Source: an uncultured Dehalococcoidia bacterium (lineage in GTDB: Bacteria; Chloroflexota; Dehalococcoidia; Lucifugimonadales; UBA1123). Taken from it: 64,000 nt of DNA. Positions 1 to 8,348 of this stretch are shown piece after piece. The notes beneath the pieces are model-generated. The model ran no database searches. It had not been told where the DNA came from and saw only the letters and a list, made by a program, of their open reading frames with translations. How positions within the stretch are numbered: position 1 is the first letter of the stretch; the number at the start of each line of letters is the position of its first letter. The stretch covers positions 1,523,800-1,587,799 of the forward strand of contig OY282441.1 of assembly GCA_958296105.1 (NCBI GenBank). The letters are read 5' to 3'. The position numbers and the translations under genes are program-made.

Positions 1-356
1 ACGGCGGCCTGGTCGTAGAGGCGGCGGGTTACGGTGGCGTCATACGGAGGAACGAACCCTTCGAGCATACGGGACGAGCAGGTCGTGGCGACTCCGCGCG
101 TGGCCATGTTGTCTTTGAGCTGCATAGGCACGCCTGTCAGGGGCGCGGAATCGCCCGCAGCGATGCGTCTGTCCGCCTCGCGCGCCTGAGAGATGGCGAG
201 TTCGGGCGTGACAGTGACGAAGGCGCGAACGCGCTCTTCCAGATGTCCGATGCGGTCGAGCGCGGCGCGTGTCAACTCCTCTGAGCTGACCTCGCGGCTG
301 TCGAGAAGGCTTCTGGCCTCGTGGACGGTCAGGCCGACTGGCGTTGAGGCGTCCAC
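1..356 (-). CDS. gatA: Asp-tRNA(Asn)/Glu-tRNA(Gln) amidotransferase subunit A (partial, N-terminus)
   Basis: About 118 codons are present and the gene runs off the left edge. Read on the minus strand from a GTG, the protein has the GatA amidase N-terminus, including the stretch PLTGVPMQLKDNMATRG, where K is expected to be the catalytic Lys of the amidase-signature Ser-cisSer-Lys triad. GatA releases ammonia from glutamine for transamidation of mischarged tRNA with GatB and GatC. The GTG overlaps the gatC stop by one base (TAGTG), so the two genes are translationally coupled. The rest of the amidase domain is outside the window. Confidence 0.9.
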   Translation of the reverse strand, partial: MDASTPVGLTVHEARSLLDSREVSSEELTRAALDRIGHLEERVRAFVTVTPELAISQAREADRRIAAGDSAPLTGVPMQLKDNMATRGVATTCSSRMLEGFVPPYDATVTRRLYDQAA

Positions 357-646
357 TACTCCAGCACCGCCTTGACCCTAATGAAGTCGCCGTCTCGGTT
401 GGGCGCGTTGGCGAGCATCTCTTCGATCTCCACCGAGTCCCGCGCCTCGTCCTCGCGCATGACGGACACGAGATCGACCGAGTGGCCTGTCGGCTCCACC
501 TCGCCAGTGTCCACGCGGTTCAGCACGTCTATGTTGTCGAGGATGTTGGACATCTGCTCGCGCATCACGTCCACTTCGTCGTCGCTCATGGCGATGCGAC
601 ATAGCAGCGCGAGGTGTCTGATTTCGTCTGATGTGATTCTGGTCAT
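356..646 (-). CDS. gatC: Asp-tRNA(Asn)/Glu-tRNA(Gln) amidotransferase subunit C
   Basis: The product is 96 aa, normal for GatC. It begins MTRITSDEIRHLALLCRIAM and contains the conserved ILDNID helix and the VxxMREDE(A)R segment. GatC is the small subunit that wraps and stabilises GatA in the GatCAB transamidosome. The ATG at 646 was chosen because family homology begins there; the reading frame stays open upstream to 721 without family sequence. It directly precedes gatA with a one-base overlap. Confidence 0.93.
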   Translation of the reverse strand: MTRITSDEIRHLALLCRIAMSDDEVDVMREQMSNILDNIDVLNRVDTGEVEPTGHSVDLVSVMREDEARDSVEIEEMLANAPNRDGDFIRVKAVLE

Positions 647-735
647 TTCGGATTCCAAGACGATGGCTCGTCGGAAGTGTAGCAGATGCGGATTGGATGC
701 GTCTTGCGAAGCGCGCGTCATTAGTCTAGCCGTTG

Positions 736-775
736 GTCATAGCCACCAGTCATAGCCATTGGCCATTAGCCAATG
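736..775. repeat. Short direct repeat plus small inverted repeat between gatC and nadX
   Basis: GTCATAGCCA occurs twice (736-745, 749-758). It is followed by CATTGGC (757-763) and its complement GCCAATG (769-775) around a 5-base loop. The site is in the divergent gap between gatC and the aspartate dehydrogenase gene. A similar GGC/CCAATGGC-rich string lies near 33948-33975. Function is unknown; the hairpin is too small and lacks a U tract to be called a terminator. Confidence 0.5.
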
Positions 776-828
776 ATCATCGCCACCGACTTTTGACAGC
801 GCCCGTCTGCGCGCATAACATGGGCGGT

Positions 829-1647
829 ATGGACAGGCGCGAGCTGAAAGTGGGAATAGCGGGCTGCGGGACGATAGGGCGCAAGGTGGCGTCCGAGCTG
901 GACTGCGGCTTCGTGCCGGGCGCGAGGCTTGGCGGCATCAGCAGTCGGAATCTCGCCCGCGCCAGGCGGTTCGCCTCGAATCTAAACTGCTGTCCGCCGG
1001 TGGTTGGATTGGAGCGGCTCGTGGAGATGGTCGATCTGGTGGTCGAGGCCGCGCCCGCGAGCGCGTTCGACTCCATCGCCAAGCCTACGCTCGGCGCGGG
1101 CAAGGATATCATGGTTCTGAGCGGCGGCGCGCTGCTGGACAGGGACGATCTGTTCGCGCTGGCAGAGCGGACGGGGGCGACCATCTACGTTCCATCCGGG
1201 GCGATAGCGGGGCTGGACGGCGTGGCAGGAGCGGCGGCGGGACGCATAGACTCGATCACGATGATCACTCGCAAGCCGCCGTCGGGTCTCAGGGGCGCTC
1301 CGGGGGTGGAGAAGGCTGGAATAGACCTCGACGCGCTCACCGAGCCGACAGTCGTGTTCGAGGGGCCTGCGATCGAGGCGTGTATGCTGTTTCCCGCCAA
1401 CGTGAACGTATCTGCGGCCCTGAGTATGGCGGGGGTCGGGCCAACGCTCACGCGCATCCGCATCTACGCCGACCCGACGGTGGATAGGAATACTCACGAC
1501 ATAGTGGTGGAGGGCGAGTTCGGGCGTCTGAGCATCAGGATCGAGAACGTGCCTTCAGCTGCCAACCCGCGCACCGGCGTGCTGTCGGCGCTGTCCGCGC
1601 TGGCTGCGCTGCGCCGAATCACTTCCCACGTCAGGGTTGGGACGTAG
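829..1647 (+). CDS. nadX: L-aspartate dehydrogenase (NadX-type)
   Basis: The product is 272 aa, close to the family norm. Features seen are an N-terminal Rossmann motif (VGIAGCGTIGRKVA), the motif PSGAIAGLDGV, the segment FPANVNVSAALSMAG and NTHDIVVEGEFG, whose His matches the catalytic His region of the family. The enzyme oxidises L-aspartate to iminoaspartate with NAD(P), usually for NAD synthesis, although no nadA or nadC is visible here. ATG at 820 or 829 are both possible. Upstream in-frame codons to 733 have no family similarity and fall in a small repeat. Confidence 0.85.
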   Translation: MDRRELKVGIAGCGTIGRKVASELDCGFVPGARLGGISSRNLARARRFASNLNCCPPVVGLERLVEMVDLVVEAAPASAFDSIAKPTLGAGKDIMVLSGGALLDRDDLFALAERTGATIYVPSGAIAGLDGVAGAAAGRIDSITMITRKPPSGLRGAPGVEKAGIDLDALTEPTVVFEGPAIEACMLFPANVNVSAALSMAGVGPTLTRIRIYADPTVDRNTHDIVVEGEFGRLSIRIENVPSAANPRTGVLSALSALAALRRITSHVRVGT

Positions 1648-1702
1648 GCGGAACGGACGCTGAGAACCGCTGGACGCCGTTTAGCGCAACAGGAGAAGTG
1701 AC

Positions 1703-2173
1703 ATGGAAGTCGAACAGATCGCTGAAATGCTGTCAGCTCGCGGGCAGACCGTATCCGTGGCGGAGGCGGACACCTGCGGCCTAGTGGGGTACATGTTCAG
1801 CACGGTTCCGGGAAGCTCGCGCTGGTTTCCCGGCGGCGTCATCGCCTACACGGGCGGGCTGAAGCAGAAGGTGCTGGGCGTGTCCGATGAGCTCTACGAG
1901 TCGAAAGGCACCGTCAGCCCGGAGATGGCGAAGGCTATGGCGACGGGAGCTAGAGACCTCACAGGCACGGACTACGCCGTCTCGGTGACGGGAATCGCAG
2001 GGCCGACGGGCGGACGCTCCGGGCTGCCGATAGGCACGTTCTACATCGGAGTGGCAGGGCCGTCCGGGCTGGAAGTCGCCGAGCGCATCCACACGGACAC
2101 CGGCGACCGAGACGGCAACAAGCGCCAAGCGGCTCAAGCCGTGATAGATCTGCTGGGACGGCAGATGGAATAG
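1703..2173 (+). CDS. CinA C-terminal domain protein (PncC-like), with altered active-site motif
   Basis: The 156 aa product covers only the CinA C-terminal (nicotinamide mononucleotide deamidase, PncC) domain. Family landmarks seen are the PGSSxxFxGGVIAYxxxxK region, the xGTVSxE(V/M)AxAMAxGAR segment and VTGIAGPTGG with PIGTFYIGV. The usual AESCTGG motif reads AEADTCG here, so the expected Ser is missing and NMN deamidase activity is doubtful. It begins 55 bases after nadX on the same strand, which would suit a shared NAD-related role. A second divergent paralogue lies at 25081. Confidence 0.8.
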   Translation: MEVEQIAEMLSARGQTVSVAEADTCGLVGYMFSTVPGSSRWFPGGVIAYTGGLKQKVLGVSDELYESKGTVSPEMAKAMATGARDLTGTDYAVSVTGIAGPTGGRSGLPIGTFYIGVAGPSGLEVAERIHTDTGDRDGNKRQAAQAVIDLLGRQME

Positions 2174-2236
2174 CGATGCGAAGGTGGTGGAGCGCGCGAA
2201 GCTGTCTCGGCGCTCCACCATTTCCAAGTTACAGTT

Positions 2237-3184
2237 CTATCTTCTGGCTGGCTGCGGCGGGACCGGGTTGGTGAGGTCCGCGCCGAGCGAGATGGGGATG
2301 AGCCTGTCCAGCTCGTCCAACGTCCAGCGTCCGTTCTTGTGGATGCTGCTGATCACGTGGCGTGGCGAGTACAGCGTAGCCTGCCATCCGCTGACGCCGA
2401 CCACCTGGCCTGTGACGTCGGCGGCGGCCTCCGAACACAGATAGACTGCCTTCGGAGCGTTGTTCGCGGGATCGCGCGCGTCGGGCGGCGCGCCGATCAC
2501 CTCGTCTTCGGACGTCTCCCCACCCTGAAGCTGCGCGCGCTGCTGCTGCCTCAGCTGGGTGGTGCTTTCCGGGATCGAGGCGGTCATGCGCGTTGCGCCG
2601 CCGGGATAGACTGCGTTGATGGTGATTCCGTGCGGCGCGAGGTCCTTGGCGAGAGCGCGAGCGAATCCGACCATGCCCTCTTTGGCGGCGGCGTAGTTCG
2701 TCTGCCCGGACGCGCCAAGCCCGGAACCGGACGAGAACAGCACTATGCGCCCGTATTTCTGTCTCATCATGTGCGGTACGCACTGGCGCACGATGTTGAA
2801 CGCGCCGTAGAGATGCACCTGAAGAACGCCGTCCCACTCGGCTTCGGTCATGTTGAACACCATGCGGTCGCGCAGGATGCCCGCCACGTGGCAGATGGCG
2901 TCCACGCGCCCGAAGTTGTCTATAGCCGCCTGTACGATCTTGCCGGCGGATTCGTACTCTGCCACCGAGTCGAAGTTGGCGACCGCGCTCCCGCCCGCGT
3001 CTCGGATTGCCTGCGCGGTTATCTCGGCCGGGGCGGAGGAGTCTCCGGTGCCGTCCAGAGCCGCGCCGATGTCGTTCACCACTACGGACGCGCCATCCGC
3101 CGCCATCCACTTGGCAACCTCCGCGCCTATGCCGCGTCCGGAGCCGGTGACGATTACCACTCTTCCTTCGAGTCTGCTGCCCAT
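2237..3184 (-). CDS. Short-chain dehydrogenase, MFE-2 / (3R)-hydroxyacyl-CoA dehydrogenase-like
   Basis: The 315 aa SDR has TGSGRGIG near residue 13, VVNDIG and the VAN(F/Y)DSV region typical of the dehydrogenase domain of multifunctional enzyme type 2. It has Ser151/152 and an intact Tyr164-x3-Lys168 (YAAAK). The C-terminus extends about 60 residues past a classical SDR. An AAGGAGGTGA-like ribosome site lies just before the ATG at 3184. It follows its paralogue (3198-4121) by 13 bases and is probably cotranscribed with it. The likely role is oxidation of a 3-hydroxyacyl-CoA; the substrate is unknown. Confidence 0.82.
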   Translation of the reverse strand: MGSRLEGRVVIVTGSGRGIGAEVAKWMAADGASVVVNDIGAALDGTGDSSAPAEITAQAIRDAGGSAVANFDSVAEYESAGKIVQAAIDNFGRVDAICHVAGILRDRMVFNMTEAEWDGVLQVHLYGAFNIVRQCVPHMMRQKYGRIVLFSSGSGLGASGQTNYAAAKEGMVGFARALAKDLAPHGITINAVYPGGATRMTASIPESTTQLRQQQRAQLQGGETSEDEVIGAPPDARDPANNAPKAVYLCSEAAADVTGQVVGVSGWQATLYSPRHVISSIHKNGRWTLDELDRLIPISLGADLTNPVPPQPARR

Positions 3185-3197
3185 TGTAGTCACCTCC

Positions 3198-4121
3198 TTA
3201 GAACCCCGAGCCAATCATCTTGGGGAAGAGAACGTCCATCTCGTCCATGGAGAAGTTGCCCCACTTCTGCACGGAGCGCTCTATCCTGGGATTGGAGTAG
3301 AGGTATATGCTGCCGCCGCGAACGCCGAACACGTTGCAGTTGATGTTGGGCGACCTGCCGCTGCACAGATAGACTGCCAGCGGAGCCACGTTCTCGGGAT
3401 CGTCCGAGCTGCCTGGCCCCTCCCACTCGCCGACGCCTTCAGGGCTGAAGATGCCGGCGCGCTGGTCGCGGGTGGGACCTTCGACGGACGCCACCCTGTA
3501 CTCCTCCACCGAGCCGGGGAACAGCCGTGTCTCCACCATCGGGGAGATGGCGTTGCAGGTGACGCCGTAGCGTCCCATGTCTCGCCCCACCGTTCGGGTG
3601 AGTCCGATTATGGCCTCGGACGCGGCGGCGTAGTTGGATCTGCCAACGTCTCCAAGCCCGGCGTCGGACGTCATGTTGACGATGCGCCCGCCGCGCTGCT
3701 GTCTGAACAGGATGCACGCGAACTTCGTCGCGGTGAAGGTGGCTTTGGCGTTGTTCAGCATCACGCGATGCCAGTCGTCCGGCGTCATCTGCCAGATCAT
3801 GCGGTCGCGCAGCATACCCGCGCAGTTGACGAGCGCGTCCACCTGTCCGTAGGCATCCACGGCCTGCTTGATGACGGCCTCGCCGCCGTCCATGTTTGCC
3901 ATATCGTCGTAGTTGGCGACGGCCTCGCCGCCCCGCGCGGCTATCTCTGCCGCCACGCCATCCGCCGGACCGTGAGATGCGCCGGTTCCATCCACGTCCG
4001 CGCCCAGATCGTTCACGACGACCTTCGCGCCCTCCTCTGCCATCAGCAGCGCCACGCCTCGACCTATGCCGCGACCGCCACCGGTCACGACAGCAACCTT
4101 GCCTTCGAGACGGTTGCCCAT
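3198..4121 (-). CDS. SDR paralogue lacking the catalytic Lys (possible pseudoenzyme subunit)
   Basis: The 307 aa protein aligns without gaps to its downstream neighbour through the Rossmann part: TGGGRGIG near residue 13, VVNDLGADVDGTG, and a Ser/Thr pair at 151-152. The active-site motif reads Tyr164-Ala-Ala-Ala-Ser168, so the Lys needed by classical SDRs is Ser; I checked this on the DNA (TAC GCC GCC GCG TCC). The nucleotide-binding motif is intact. A GGAGGTG site precedes the ATG. It may be a structural partner of the 2237-3184 enzyme, or it may use another general base. Confidence 0.8.
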   Translation of the reverse strand: MGNRLEGKVAVVTGGGRGIGRGVALLMAEEGAKVVVNDLGADVDGTGASHGPADGVAAEIAARGGEAVANYDDMANMDGGEAVIKQAVDAYGQVDALVNCAGMLRDRMIWQMTPDDWHRVMLNNAKATFTATKFACILFRQQRGGRIVNMTSDAGLGDVGRSNYAAASEAIIGLTRTVGRDMGRYGVTCNAISPMVETRLFPGSVEEYRVASVEGPTRDQRAGIFSPEGVGEWEGPGSSDDPENVAPLAVYLCSGRSPNINCNVFGVRGGSIYLYSNPRIERSVQKWGNFSMDEMDVLFPKMIGSGF

Positions 4122-4247
4122 GTATCACCTCCAATTGATCTGTTCGCTCTGCCGCAGCATCGCAGCAAAGCCGTATCGAACTGTGTCAGCCAACAATATA
4201 CTCGATAACGAGGAGTGAGGAAAGAGGAGCGCGGCAAGCCTAGAGTC

Positions 4248-5501
4248 TCACGGCGTATCTCCGGTGATTCCCCTCTCCCAGAGATCGTCCACGTCCACGG
4301 GCGCCATGCCGAGATGCTCGGTGAGTACCCTTCGGCTGTGCTGTCCGAGCGTTGGCGCCGGCCGCGAACGTATGGCGGACGAGCGCGAGAGCTTCCAGCC
4401 GACTCCGGCGTATGGGAACGTTCCAGTCTGCGGATGTTCGATGTCTTGGAAGAATCCACGTTCGGCGAGCTGCGGGTTTTCGCTCAGCTCGGTCGCGTCC
4501 AGCACAGCGGCGGCGGGGATCGACTCGGACTGAAGCGCGTCGGCGATCTCGCGCTTGTCTCGCGCGCGCGTCCACTCCGATACGATTTCGTCCAGCGCCT
4601 CCACGTTCGCCAGCCTTCCCGCCAGATCGCGGAAGCGGGGATCGCTGGCAAGCTGCGGCCTGCCCATGACGGCGCACAGGCGCGCCCACTCGTCATCCGA
4701 GCGCGCCGCTATCGCCACCCACTCGTCGCCGCCCCTGCACGGATAGTTGGCGTGCGGCGCCATACGAAGGTGGAAGTTCCCTCTCCTCTGCGGCGCAGCT
4801 CCGCTCATCGAAAAGCGCATGACGCTGTCGGCGATCAGCCCGATGGACGTCTCCTGTTGAGACAGGTCGATCTCCTGTCCGCGTCCCGCGCGGCTGCGGT
4901 GGTGGAGCGCGATCATCATAGCCGACATCGCCATCAGCCCGGCGAACGGGTCGGAGTGCATCACTCCCGAGTTCATGGGCGGCCCGCCTCGGTATCCAAG
5001 AAGCGAGGTAATGCCGGACATAGGCTCTATGGCGCCGCCGTTGCCCATGAAGTTGGCGTATGGCCCGTTCGAGCCGTATGCGCCCATCCTCAGCAGGATG
5101 ATCGTTGGGTTGGCTTCTCTGAGCGTGGGATACTCCAAGCCGAGGTTCGGAAGCACGCGCGCCGAGAAGTTCTCGGCGAAGATGTCCGACGCGCTGACCA
5201 GATCCAGCAGGATGTCCTTGGCTTCGGGGTAGTTCAGGTCTAGGGTTATGCCCTTCTTGCCCGTGTTGACGGAGTTGAAGGCGGCGTTGCGGTCGAACGG
5301 TCGCTCGCCCCCGTCGCCATCGGGATATGTCCCGGACAGTCTCGGCGGGTAGCCGCCGCGCCACGGGTCTATCCTGCTCAGCGCCTCGACCTGAATCACC
5401 TCCGCGCCCATGTCCGCCAGCAGGCGGGTTGCGAACGCGCCCGCCCATGCCTGAGTCAGCACGGTTGCGCGAACGTGCTCGAGCGGCAGGCGTGCGCTCA
5501 T
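4248..5501 (-). CDS. CaiB/BaiF (type III) CoA-transferase
   Basis: The 417 aa product is standard length for family III CoA-transferases. It shows ADMGAEVIQVEA near residue 30, NTGKKGITLDL near 80, an RMGAYGSNGPYA segment, and HSDPFAGL, with Asp184 at the position of the family's nucleophilic Asp. The family moves CoA between acyl-CoA donors and carboxylic acids through an aspartyl-CoA anhydride. The start ATG overlaps the stop of the next CaiB gene by four bases (ATGA). It is the last gene of the five-gene chain that begins at the methyltransferase. Confidence 0.9.
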   Translation of the reverse strand: MSARLPLEHVRATVLTQAWAGAFATRLLADMGAEVIQVEALSRIDPWRGGYPPRLSGTYPDGDGGERPFDRNAAFNSVNTGKKGITLDLNYPEAKDILLDLVSASDIFAENFSARVLPNLGLEYPTLREANPTIILLRMGAYGSNGPYANFMGNGGAIEPMSGITSLLGYRGGPPMNSGVMHSDPFAGLMAMSAMMIALHHRSRAGRGQEIDLSQQETSIGLIADSVMRFSMSGAAPQRRGNFHLRMAPHANYPCRGGDEWVAIAARSDDEWARLCAVMGRPQLASDPRFRDLAGRLANVEALDEIVSEWTRARDKREIADALQSESIPAAAVLDATELSENPQLAERGFFQDIEHPQTGTFPYAGVGWKLSRSSAIRSRPAPTLGQHSRRVLTEHLGMAPVDVDDLWERGITGDTP

Positions 5502-6604
5502 CGCCCGAAGACCTCATCGTCATGCTCGCCCAGAGATGGCGCGGGGCGTCTCAGAGACCATTTCGTCTCGCTCATCTTGAACGGCGCGCCGGGCATGGCA
5601 GCGCCCCCCGGCCCGCGCTCGAAGAAGCCGCGCTCGTCCAGATGGGGGTCTGCGAGCAGCCCTTCCATTGTCATCGTCATTCCGATCAGCAGGCGGAGGG
5701 GCGCGAGGCCTAGAAAAAGCTCTTCCATAGTGTAACGGGACAGGTGGGGAAGCAGAAGCGCCTCGATCTCCTCGCTCCGCCTGCGCCTGTCGGCGGCGGT
5801 TGCGAATCTGAGATCCTGCGCCAGCTGCGGCTCGTCAAAGAACAGCCACATATACTCCCAAGTCGCATCGTGCCTGACGTTCAGGGATACGAAGCCGTCC
5901 TTGCAGGGCAGAAGCGGGGTCGAGCCGCGCGGGACTGGCTGCCCGGAGTGCATCGCGCCCAAGAATTGGGGCGCGAACGTGGACGCGGCGGATTCCAGTA
6001 TGGATACGTCCACGTGCTGGCCTTCGCCGGTCATGTCCCGATTCGCAAGCGCGACCATGCCGCCTATGAACGCGCTCGCGCCCGCCTGAAAGCAGGACTC
6101 CGGCCCCGGCTCCTTCAGCGGCTCCCTGCGCGGCGATCCGTTGACGTAGCTCAGGCCAGACGCGGCGTACAGCGTCAGGTCGGTCGCCTGTAGGCGACGC
6201 CATGGGCCAGTCTGTCCGAAAGGCGTAATCGAGATCAGCACCACACCCGGGCTGAAGGCTTCCAGATCGTCGTATCCCAGCCCGATGGAATCCATGAAGC
6301 CCGGAGCGTAAGTCTCCACCACCACGTCGGCGTCTGCGCACAGCTCCGCCAGCAGCCCGCGCCCGCGCTCGGATTCGATGTCGAGCGTCACGCCTATCTT
6401 GTTGGCGTTGAGGTAGTGGAACATGCCGCTGGCGTCTGGGCTGGGGTGATCGTCAGGGAAGGGTCCGAAAGAGCGGGAGGGGTCGCCTTCGGGCGGCTCG
6501 GTCTTGATCACGTCTGCGCCGAAATCCGCGAACAGCTTGGCGCAGAATGGGCCTGCCACGCCGGTGGAGAGATCCATGACGCGGATGTCAGGCAGGGCGC
6601 TCAT
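5498..6604 (-). CDS. CaiB/BaiF (type III) CoA-transferase paralogue without the catalytic-position Asp
   Basis: The 368 aa product has the family opening (VMDLSTGVAGPFCAKLFADFGADVIK), NANKIGVTLDI near residue 67, ISITPFGQTGPW near 124 and TGEGQHVDVS near 193. At the position equivalent to Asp184 of its neighbour the sequence is CFQAGAS (Gln173). It is shorter than the neighbour. ATGA overlaps link it on both sides, to enoyl-CoA hydratase upstream and to the other CaiB downstream, which suggests a heteromeric CoA-transferase with one catalytic subunit. Independent function with other chemistry cannot be excluded. Confidence 0.87.
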   Translation of the reverse strand: MSALPDIRVMDLSTGVAGPFCAKLFADFGADVIKTEPPEGDPSRSFGPFPDDHPSPDASGMFHYLNANKIGVTLDIESERGRGLLAELCADADVVVETYAPGFMDSIGLGYDDLEAFSPGVVLISITPFGQTGPWRRLQATDLTLYAASGLSYVNGSPRREPLKEPGPESCFQAGASAFIGGMVALANRDMTGEGQHVDVSILESAASTFAPQFLGAMHSGQPVPRGSTPLLPCKDGFVSLNVRHDATWEYMWLFFDEPQLAQDLRFATAADRRRRSEEIEALLLPHLSRYTMEELFLGLAPLRLLIGMTMTMEGLLADPHLDERGFFERGPGGAAMPGAPFKMSETKWSLRRPAPSLGEHDDEVFGR

Positions 6605-7446
6605 CCCCGATTCCCGAAGTCGCCGAAGCGCGCGTCTCTGGACTTGGCGCGCTCTATGCCGCCTTCGCGGTTCTCGCCCGCCTTCTCGTCTCGCTCGCGG
6701 CGGTAGGCGAGTGAAAGCGCGTGAGTCTGGAACGCGCTCGAAATGCCAGCGCGAAAGCCCATCTCGTCCTGCATCTGGTTGACGGAGAACTTGGATATCC
6801 TGAGCGCGAACGGGTCCTGGAGCGCGATGCGATGCGCGAGCGCCATCGTCTCCTCCTCCAGCTCGTCAGGGGCAGCCACGCGGTTGACGAGGCCGAGCCG
6901 CTCGGCTTCGCGGGCGTCTATCCAGTCTCCGGTGAACAGGTACTCCTTTGCCTTGCGGACGCCTATCTCCCAGGGCAGGCTTGCGAACTGCACGTGCGGG
7001 CCTCCCCAGCGCACGGTGCGATCCGAGAAGCGCGCGTCTTCGGACGCTACGATCAGATCGCACGCGGTGGCGAGTATGAGGCCGCCCATGATGCAGTAGC
7101 CCTGCACCTGGGCGATGGTGGGCTTGGGGAAGTCGCGCCATCGCAGGGTATTGGCGATGTTCTGGTTCCAGCTTCGGGCATACGCTCCTGGGATGCCGTC
7201 CGGATATGGTCGCCGCTCGCGGTCGGCAAGCTCCTGAGGGCTGCCGAGGTCGTGGCCCGCCGAGAAGTGGTCTCCCGCGCCAGCCACGATCACCACGCGA
7301 ACCGAGTCGTCGTCAGTCGCGCTCAGCAGCGCGTGGTCGAACTCCTCCAGCATGATTCGGCTCTGGGCGTTTCGCACCTCGGGACGGTTCACGGTTATCT
7401 TCAGCACCGCGTCCGTCTGATCGAGCAGCAGGGTTTGGTAGGTCAT
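6601..7446 (-). CDS. Enoyl-CoA hydratase/isomerase (crotonase family)
   Basis: The 281 aa crotonase-fold protein has VNRPEVRNAQ near residue 20, an oxyanion-hole segment AGHDLGSP near 68, and GYCIMGGLILATACDLIVASEDARFSD near 105. The usual catalytic Glu pair is not obvious: the motif region reads FASLPWEIGVRKAKEYLFTG. It probably hydrates or isomerises an enoyl-CoA made from the CoA ester formed by the adjacent CaiB proteins. The start ATG lies in an ATGA overlap with the restriction-enzyme-like gene upstream, and its stop overlaps the CaiB start in the same way. The in-frame extension upstream to 7533 is out of family. Confidence 0.88.
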   Translation of the reverse strand: MTYQTLLLDQTDAVLKITVNRPEVRNAQSRIMLEEFDHALLSATDDDSVRVVIVAGAGDHFSAGHDLGSPQELADRERRPYPDGIPGAYARSWNQNIANTLRWRDFPKPTIAQVQGYCIMGGLILATACDLIVASEDARFSDRTVRWGGPHVQFASLPWEIGVRKAKEYLFTGDWIDAREAERLGLVNRVAAPDELEEETMALAHRIALQDPFALRISKFSVNQMQDEMGFRAGISSAFQTHALSLAYRRERDEKAGENREGGIERAKSRDARFGDFGNRG

Positions 7447-8348
7447 GTGAATGTCCTCTGGTAGAAATAGTCCAGAACCGCTTTCAGGTCTTTCAGGCGC
7501 GAGTGGGGAAAGCAGTAGTCGCACTCGCTCCACATGGTTTGCAAGTCTTTGGGGCGTTCCAGCCAGCCGCCGCCGTCTATCACGTTTATGAACTGGACAT
7601 GCGGCCTGCCGCGCCGTCCCCGACTGCCGTTGTGCCTGCGAACGTCCTCGTACATGCGCGCCTGCTCGTTGGCTTTGCTGCTCTGGGACGACGAGGTGGT
7701 GAGCTGATACGACGACATGATGAGGATTCGGGGATCGGACGTATTGGGTATCGCTATATCCACTTCCTTGTTGTCCACGATTTCGACGGGGCCTTTCTGT
7801 TGGGCGCAGCCAGCCTCGATCGCCAGAACGCGGACTTCATCTTCCAAAGCGCCGCCTGTGACTACGGCGTACTTCGCCTGCATGTTGCCCTGCACGACCG
7901 CCTGCATGTAATCCCGGTCTTGCAGCAAGTCCACCCAGTTGGCGGGGAGCGAGAAGTTTTTTCTGATGAACTGCGGCACGAACGTCGCTTCCAGTTGCGG
8001 ATCTATCAGGAAAGCCGCGATTCTGCGGCGTATGTTTTCATCGCGCCTTATCTCGCGCCAACTCGCGCCCGGGAAGATGGCGGCGTAGATGCGCTTTAGC
8101 TTTTCGAGCGAACCATGAGAAAACCCTGTGATTGTCCTAAGTCTTTCCTCTGTCGCGCTACCGGCATTCAGATAATCCGAAAGGACGTCTATCGGGTCAC
8201 GTCCGCCGTTCCGAGCTTTCGTCAGCATAATTCTGCCTACGGCGCGATCTGCCTCCTCTTGGAAGGAAGATTCGACGTTCGGGAAGTCTAGGAATACTCG
8301 CATTCCATCCCTGAGCTCATCGAGCGTCATCTTTCTCGGTTCGATCAT
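7443..8348 (-). CDS. Probable type II restriction endonuclease (weak DpnII-like layout)
   Basis: The 301 aa protein is encoded directly after a DNA methyltransferase with an ATGA overlap, the main reason for the call. The central part holds KEVDIAIPN followed by RILIMSSYQLTTSSSQ and SKANEQARMYEDV. The C-terminus has QFINVIDGGGWLERPKDLQ. This layout (acidic beta strand, Ser-rich loop, then a TDG-GW-like block) recalls DpnII-type nucleases, but no clean D-ExK triad is visible and the usual Glu position reads Met/Ser. The ATG at 8348 overlaps the methyltransferase stop; a second ATG is at 8330. It is not recognised with certainty. Confidence 0.62.
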   Translation of the reverse strand: MIEPRKMTLDELRDGMRVFLDFPNVESSFQEEADRAVGRIMLTKARNGGRDPIDVLSDYLNAGSATEERLRTITGFSHGSLEKLKRIYAAIFPGASWREIRRDENIRRRIAAFLIDPQLEATFVPQFIRKNFSLPANWVDLLQDRDYMQAVVQGNMQAKYAVVTGGALEDEVRVLAIEAGCAQQKGPVEIVDNKEVDIAIPNTSDPRILIMSSYQLTTSSSQSSKANEQARMYEDVRRHNGSRGRRGRPHVQFINVIDGGGWLERPKDLQTMWSECDYCFPHSRLKDLKAVLDYFYQRTFT

